Below are positions 36,501 to 40,527 of a stretch of DNA of 40,527 bases, one piece after another; position 1 is the first letter of the stretch; every line of letters starts with the position of its first letter. Position numbers and translations under genes: made by a program. This DNA is from JAJTFW01 sp964534995. Its GTDB lineage: Bacteria; Bacteroidota; Bacteroidia; AKYH767-A; OLB10. A model generated the notes under the pieces. That model saw only the letters and a program-made list of their open reading frames with translations. It ran no database searches and was not told the DNA's origin. The DNA lies in NCBI GenBank assembly GCA_964534995.1, contig CAZHSC010000027.1, positions 1 to 40,527 of the forward strand, read 5' to 3'.

Positions 36501-37700
36501 GCACCTACAGGGCCTTTTACCCGTACCAATGGCTTCCTCATCAGTGAAAACGCCGCCGCTTATGTCATCTGGAAAAATGTAAACACCTTCGGTTTCCGCG
36601 TCATTCCTTTTGGCAGCGAAGCCATCGCGACGCCGGTATACATTCCCTTCTCCTATAACCTCAAGGGCGGTGCTTTGGGCGACCTGAGTATTTCCACTTA
36701 TAAAGCGGTGGGTAACCTGCCCTGGCCTCCGGGAGTAACGCATTTTAACCCCACCTCCGGACCCGGTAACAATGCCGCCGCGGCGGTGGATCGCTTCTGG
36801 ATGGTTGGTAAAACAGGTGCTGCACCGGTAGCGGATATTGTCTTCCGCTTTACCACTGCCGAAAGGCCGGTGGGTATGAGTACGGCCATTGCTGCCAACC
36901 AGGGCCGTGCGCAACCGTGGAGGACTCAATTGCAGAACAATGCCTGGATACGTCTGGTGAATCCATATACTACGCTAACATATACCCAAAATTATGGACA
37001 AATAGGTGGACCTTCCGATTCAGTGAGGGTGGTCAACTGGGATTGGCCAACCTTACCTGTGGGTCCGGCGCCCTTCTTCGCGGCCTCAGGACCTATCGGT
37101 AACCTGAACCCCTGGACCATCACCATCAACCAGACCCCATTGCCGGTAAGCCTCGTGAAATTCGATGCGGAGAAAGTGGGCAATAAAGTCCGTCTCTTCT
37201 GGTCTACCGCTTCGGAGGTGAACAATGATTACTTTACAGTAGAGCGTGCTGATAAAACCATGGATGAATTTAATTTCATCGCCAAGGTGAACTCGTACAT
37301 GAACAACAGCAATATCCTGCTCGATTATGAAGCATGGGATGAGAACCCCTTGCAGGGTTTGCAGTACTATCGTCTCAAGCAGACTGACTTCGACGGCCAG
37401 TACAGCTATTCGGAAGTGAAACCCATTTACTTTGGTGATTCCAAATCCTTTGAGATCACTAACGTATACGGCCATACGCAGGCTGACGGACAATTCCAGG
37501 TTGAATTCATTTACGACAGTGAGATGCCGCTTACCGCCATCATCACCGATGCTCTGGGCCGTGTATTGTACCGCGAGGAGAACATCTCTGCCACACCCGG
37601 ACTCAATAAACTTTACCTGAATCAGTCACTGCCCCGCGGAATGTACTTTATCATTCTGCAGAACCAGGAAAGCAAAGTCAACCGCAAGTTCTTCTATTGA
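33507..37700 (+). CDS. Large T9SS surface protein with jelly-roll and GEVED domains
   Basis: A 1397-residue secreted protein. It has a signal peptide (about residues 1-32, ending DKAQAQA). A MAM/choice-of-anchor-like jelly-roll follows (about 33-210; LESFES, then NQYTYDLAAGTYNG). A GEVED domain comes next (about 510-598; IAVFIDYNRDGDFLDAGEK and YGEIEDFTIII), then a segment reading WLGNTDDWNNPANWCGGVP near residue 607. After that comes a long Thr/Asn/Gly-rich beta region, then a fibronectin-like module near 1215-1308 (VRLFWSTASEVNNDYFTVER). The last 80 residues form a T9SS sorting domain (GRVLYREENI, PRGMYFIIL). Such proteins act as adhesins or matrix components; the ligand is unknown. It is followed by a strong terminator. 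Stop TGA. Confidence 0.9.
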   Translation: MKNNYLLANPVKAVTITLLLIMATFIPDKAQAQALVQQLESFESATAGAPAIFPSPGWRQQKYVTNITAAFSIQTAATATNPACGASPGGGANVLLFNSYAGFNNDTSILITKPYDFSNNGGTNPQFSFYMYRDGGFLLNDDHIRVYINTTPSMSGATLLTNTLGSNQILRRNNAAPVAGANTWNQYTYDLAAGTYNGNRYYFIIMGVCRDGNNIYLDQVRTNTYPSAMNSTDVSFNLFLQNGASVGTNIRNHMVVGIRCIVGGTSGCGNIALGTAKKLDSLLLNTNGTTNVLDIDDAKIYYTGGSIQFDTNYVSPFPVTAGTDDYPSRRYGQIIAVPGTNLDFINGALSCFNLEYDTTYFWLAYDIKATATGGNFVDGDLRGAAVGGTAGTCPSPGGTSTPIEPSPGGFSIAGASQIDLPYCVGTYTVGTSWLSGSYTNNDYVQSVILNGVVPTLINTNVGASNNNFGLPTNLACYPNCDFTAHPPDYELWPAVSGRTVVLTQGMPYTVTVQAGTWFSSNNIAVFIDYNRDGDFLDAGEKLGQVSLNANQSQAINFNVPAAGYTGVTRMRVREVWAVSNIDPCAQYTYGEIEDFTIIISPSCPVGYKLWLGNTDDWNNPANWCGGVPTITDDAVIDANQVFPLAPVGTPTRPYYKPTIKSNILANCNNLTISAKDTLIINAPSPSTNSLKVRKDLTNNGRITVISAFNNNVTYSNGTLVNNIYTPFKSQSTDARTQIIYSQAELTLAGLINGDKITGIRFDISFKGSTAAFSGFTVSYALVPFTAHASSTPYAGPFTTVYGPLAQSTVLGTNTLTLTTPIIWDGSSNLLIQYCFDNASNVGSNDDRINITQTTGIKSTLILSSTTNAAAGCALTPIAGVTDNFFSGLGTWRPNFTFLVERPYGKALVTVQEDWINNGAFTAGYSRVIMDSTIAQTIGGTQSTTFAELQMNKGAASQTVTLLRPTLIDSSLILSQGSMLMNSQTLTMNNPAVSTGSLVAPTGPFTRTNGFLISENAAAYVIWKNVNTFGFRVIPFGSEAIATPVYIPFSYNLKGGALGDLSISTYKAVGNLPWPPGVTHFNPTSGPGNNAAAAVDRFWMVGKTGAAPVADIVFRFTTAERPVGMSTAIAANQGRAQPWRTQLQNNAWIRLVNPYTTLTYTQNYGQIGGPSDSVRVVNWDWPTLPVGPAPFFAASGPIGNLNPWTITINQTPLPVSLVKFDAEKVGNKVRLFWSTASEVNNDYFTVERADKTMDEFNFIAKVNSYMNNSNILLDYEAWDENPLQGLQYYRLKQTDFDGQYSYSEVKPIYFGDSKSFEITNVYGHTQADGQFQVEFIYDSEMPLTAIITDALGRVLYREENISATPGLNKLYLNQSLPRGMYFIILQNQESKVNRKFFY

Positions 37701-37724
37701 TAAGCTTCCTTCAATAACCAACAG

Positions 37725-37754
37725 CGAAAAACCCCGGGCAACCGGGGTTTTTCG
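37725..37754 (+). terminator. Terminator of the large T9SS gene
   Basis: A 13-bp stem, CGAAAAACCCCGG with its complement, closed by a GCAA tetraloop, 24 bp after the stop codon. It has an A-run before and T-run after, the canonical intrinsic form. Confidence 0.9.
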
Positions 37755-37917
37755 TTTATTGAACTTTTTCAGTATGTGATGATGGATGCAGTCAGGCGTA
37801 TTAAACGACAATAAACGTTTATAAACGGAACGCTTTCTGATCTTTTATGAATATTGCACCGGCGTTGGATATCCGTTTTTCATACCGGGTATCACTTATG
37901 ATTTTATTGTAAATACG

Positions 37918-39507
37918 ATGGAGGATCAGGAAGAAGAATTTATTGTGAAAGAGGGCTTGCCTGCTAAATTGGTAAAAACCTATGCAGCCACCATTATCGG
38001 GGTAGATGCTACCACGGTACACCTTGAAGTGCATGCCGCGCAGGGGCAGCCTAAAACATTCTGGTCCGGTTTGCCGGACAATGCCGTGAGAGAAAGCCAG
38101 TCGCGGATGGAGGCGGCGCTCAAGGTAAACGGCTTTCGCTGGCCCGGCATGCGCCTGGTCATCAACCTCGCGCCAGCGGATATCCGAAAAGAAGGATCCG
38201 CTTATGACCTGCCCATTGCTCTTGCCATTCTGGCGGCTTCGGGGCAGATATCTTCATCGAGGTTCGCCTCCTTCATGATGATGGGGGAGCTCTCCCTGGA
38301 TGGGAAACTGATGCCGGTACGGGGGGCATTGCCGGTAGCCATCCAGGCGCGCAACGAAGGCTTTAAGGGTATCATTGTACCCCAATGCAACAGCATGGAG
38401 GCGGCGGTGGTAGAGGGCCTTGAAGTATATGGCATGGATAATCTCCGTGAGGTAATCGGATTTCTGACCGGTTTAAACCGGCATATGCCGGTATCATTCA
38501 ATATACACGAAACACTTAATGCGAACAAGGCGCCGGACATGGACTTTGCGGATGTTAAAGGCCAGGAGAACATTAAACGTGCCCTGGAAGTGGCGGCAGC
38601 CGGTGGCCACAATGTCATCCTGATAGGCCCTCCCGGAGCGGGGAAAACGATGCTCGCGCGGCGCATGCCGGGGATCCTTCCGGGTCTGACCGCTGAAGAA
38701 GCGCTGGAGACTACCAAAATACATTCAGTAGCCGGTAAACTGAGCAGAGGTACCGGACTCATCCGTGAGCGGCCATTCAGGGCGCCACACCATACCATCA
38801 GCGACGTGGCCCTGGTAGGCGGGGGGGGCTATCCGAAACCGGGAGAAATATCCCTTGCTCATAACGGCGTACTTTTTCTGGATGAGCTGCCGGAGTTTAA
38901 ACGTACTGTGCTGGAAGTGATGCGTCAGCCGCTGGAAGACCGCAAGGTTACCATCTCGCGGGCGAGGTTCGCGGTGGAATACCCCAGCAGCTTTATGTTA
39001 CTGGCAAGCATGAATCCATGCCCCTGCGGATTTCTAAACCATCCGGAGAAAGACTGTACCTGTGGTTTCGGAGTGGTAGACCGTTATCTGCAGCGTATTT
39101 CCGGGCCACTGCTGGACAGGATTGATTTACACATAGAAGTGGTGCCCGTCCCTTTTCGCGAGTTGAATTCCGTTCAATCCGCAGAGCCAAGTGAAGTGAT
39201 CCGACAGCGCGTGATGAAAGCGCGTGCCATACAATCGGAACGATACCAGGAAGAACCGGGCATACATTGTAACGCGATGATGAACAGTAAGCACCTGCGC
39301 AGCTATTGCCGTATTGAAGAGGCGGGGCAGCGATTGCTGAAGACGGCCATGGAACGGCTGGACCTGAGTGCCAGGGCTTATGACCGCATATTAAAAGTGG
39401 CCAGAACCATTGCCGACCTGGATAACAGTATGTATATACGAAACGAACACCTTGCTGAGGCTATCAATTACAGGAGCATGGACAGGGCCAATTGGGGTAA
39501 GAAATGA
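37918..39507 (+). CDS. comM: ComM/YifB-type Mg-chelatase-like AAA ATPase
   Basis: AAA+ hexameric helicase of the ComM family, which aids branch migration when incoming DNA is integrated during transformation. The 529-residue protein has an N-terminal Lon-protease-like domain (about 18-190; AATIIGVDATTVHLEV, YDLPIALAILAASGQI). The ATPase core has Walker A GPPGAGKTM at 237-245 and Walker B GVLFLDELPEF, the zinc-like segment MNPCPCGF with CTCGFG, and a C-terminal Mg-chelatase lid. Compared with the family norm, which begins near the VKTY sequence, it has an acidic extension of about 17 residues (MEDQEEEFIVKEG). A TTG at 37969 is an alternative start. It follows the T9SS terminator. Stop TGA. Confidence 0.9.
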   Translation: MEDQEEEFIVKEGLPAKLVKTYAATIIGVDATTVHLEVHAAQGQPKTFWSGLPDNAVRESQSRMEAALKVNGFRWPGMRLVINLAPADIRKEGSAYDLPIALAILAASGQISSSRFASFMMMGELSLDGKLMPVRGALPVAIQARNEGFKGIIVPQCNSMEAAVVEGLEVYGMDNLREVIGFLTGLNRHMPVSFNIHETLNANKAPDMDFADVKGQENIKRALEVAAAGGHNVILIGPPGAGKTMLARRMPGILPGLTAEEALETTKIHSVAGKLSRGTGLIRERPFRAPHHTISDVALVGGGGYPKPGEISLAHNGVLFLDELPEFKRTVLEVMRQPLEDRKVTISRARFAVEYPSSFMLLASMNPCPCGFLNHPEKDCTCGFGVVDRYLQRISGPLLDRIDLHIEVVPVPFRELNSVQSAEPSEVIRQRVMKARAIQSERYQEEPGIHCNAMMNSKHLRSYCRIEEAGQRLLKTAMERLDLSARAYDRILKVARTIADLDNSMYIRNEHLAEAINYRSMDRANWGKK

Positions 39508-39942
39508 ATATGATAAGCCCGGTATGCGAAAGGTGATGATATGTATTGTTATTGAAAGGAGAATTTATTGTTATAACACAAGCGTACACCTTGGTTTTAT
39601 AGAAATTATTTTCGGTATCCCGGCAGGATTGTAGGTGATGGTTCATCGGAACCAGGCCGGACTTGCCGGCGTCGAACTAATGCGATCAAAGTAGGCCGAC
39701 AGAAGCAATCTCAATTGGTTTCATTCTGACTTTTTGTTGTGTTTGAGATGAAGTCCGTGAACAGGATCAGTGGAGACATGATTAACATCCTGCTTCAGAT
39801 GACAAGCAAAGGTTCTGGTAAATACCCTGTTGTTTTACTGAACCGGATGTAACGATGCCGGCGTGCATATTGAATTTTATATATGCAGAATCAAGCTGCT
39901 TTTTGGCGCTATTAATATTTTAAAATTTCATATATAAATACC
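39508..39942. other. Intergenic region downstream of comM
   Basis: 435 bp without a convincing gene. It contains a small hairpin (TGGTTC/GAACCA, 39639-39654) followed by GCCGG-ACTTG-CCGGC, neither with a T-run. No tRNA or known RNA was recognised. Confidence 0.45.
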
Positions 39943-40181
39943 GGGGGGGCTTCAGCCCCGCCCCAGTATAAAGTTACATTAAAGAAAATATTGAGTCGTA
40001 TGATAAACGATTAAGTACGATTATTTCAGGATGTTTTTCCGGGATATTTTTTTAAAAATTGAATCGGCATAAAACGGGGGAAGCCGTCCCCGCCCCAAAT
40101 AAAGATCGCGAAAAAAAAATTACTTGAAAAAGGAATAAATATTTGTATTCGTTTAAATCATCCTTTCATTTATTGAAGCCG
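39943..40181 (+). repeat. Two degenerate copies of the hairpin repeat
   Basis: Copy A has GGGGC-TTCA-GCCCC (39946-39959) followed by GCCCC, and copy B has GGGGA-AGCCG-TCCCC (40077-40091) followed by GCCCC. The tail of copy B (AAAGATCG, AAGGAATAA, ATTTGTAT and CGTTT in order) matches the tandem units downstream, while the tail of copy A is much diverged. Spacing is 131 and 105 bp, looser than in the array that follows. Confidence 0.7.
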
Positions 40182-40473
40182 GGGGACTTGCATCCCCGCC
40201 CCTAATGAAGATCGTAAAAATAATTTACATGAACAAGGAATAAGCATTTGTATCCGTTTGCAGGGTGTTACTGGTCAGGGGACTTGCATCCCCGCCCCTA
40301 ATGAAGATCGTAAAAATAATTTACATGAACAAGGAATAAGCATTTGTATCCGTTTGCAGGGTGTTACTGGTCGGGGGACTTGCGTCCCCGCCCCAAATGA
40401 AGATCGTAAAAATAATTTACATGTACAAGGAATAAGCATTTGTATCCGTTTGCATTGTGTTACATGCCGGGGG
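40182..40473 (+). repeat. Tandem 96-bp hairpin repeat array
   Basis: Units begin at 40182, 40278 and 40374, each exactly 96 bp, and a fourth begins at 40470 but stops after GGGGAC. Units one and two differ at one base; unit three differs at several. Each starts with a GC hairpin (GGGGACTTGCATCCCC or GGGGACTTGCGTCCCC) followed by GCCCC and an AT-rich tail. There are no unique spacers, so it is not a CRISPR array. Confidence 0.9.
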
Positions 40474-40527
40474 ACGAGAGTGTTTCATAAAGTGTGTCAG
40501 TTTAAAGAAAACACTAACTTTAAACTA
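40474..40527 (+). mobile_element. Probable insertion sequence end, cut by the window
   Basis: The fourth repeat unit breaks off after six bases and is replaced by sequence starting GAGAGTGTTTCATAAAGTGT, which looks like a terminal inverted repeat of IS256-type (Mutator) elements. The similarity is from memory and the other end and transposase are outside the window, so the family is tentative. That unrelated DNA interrupts the unit is seen directly. Confidence 0.4.

Noticed and set aside
40182..40473. CRISPR array
   Set aside because: Whole 96-bp units repeat with no unique spacers, and no cas gene is present.

Overview
The window is a chromosomal stretch from a Bacteroidota bacterium. Support for this comes from three secreted proteins with C-terminal type IX secretion (T9SS) sorting domains, a complete alternative complex III (ACIII) operon joined to cytochrome oxidase genes, an S46 dipeptidyl peptidase, TAnnTTTG-type promoter elements, and few Shine-Dalgarno sequences. 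A Chitinophagales-like lineage is plausible, but I cannot fix it from sequence alone. The left edge cuts a gene. The right edge lies about 50 bp inside what looks like an insertion sequence end. A run of exactly ten Ns marks a scaffold gap.

Layout. 1-2711: an S46 peptidase (DPP11-like by its S1-pocket residue) and a beta carbonic anhydrase. 2845-8661 (minus): two T9SS cargo proteins, one built from four exact 228-residue repeats of DUF4397-like modules, and a SPOR protein. 9073-20358: the respiratory operon actA-B-C-D-E-F-coxB-coxA, which moves electrons from menaquinol through ACIII to an aa3-type oxidase. actB carries an in-frame TAG. 20480-23818: kynureninase, a small DUF1801/YdeI-like protein and kynurenine 3-monooxygenase, part of the tryptophan-to-quinolinate route. 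23982-25217 (minus): a membrane protein with an Hpt-like C-terminus that I cannot assign. 25392-27899: a PLP aminotransferase and mannose-1-phosphate guanylyltransferase. 27949-33119 (minus): a polyprenol-phosphate mannosyltransferase, a deoxyhypusine synthase-like protein, a membrane protein broken by the N gap, TilS and PabB. 33507-37700: a 1397-residue T9SS surface protein. 37918-39507: a ComM/YifB-type AAA ATPase.

The last kilobase has no convincing protein gene. It holds five copies of a GC-rich hairpin. The last three complete units form a clean 96-bp tandem array, and a fourth unit is interrupted six bases in by the putative insertion sequence end. The hairpin arms covary between copies, which suggests selection on structure.

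The points most worth a second look are the amber codon in actB in a window where none of 26 genes uses TAG as its terminator, the hairpin repeat array and its interruption, the exact-period DUF4397 protein, and the bacterial deoxyhypusine synthase homologue.
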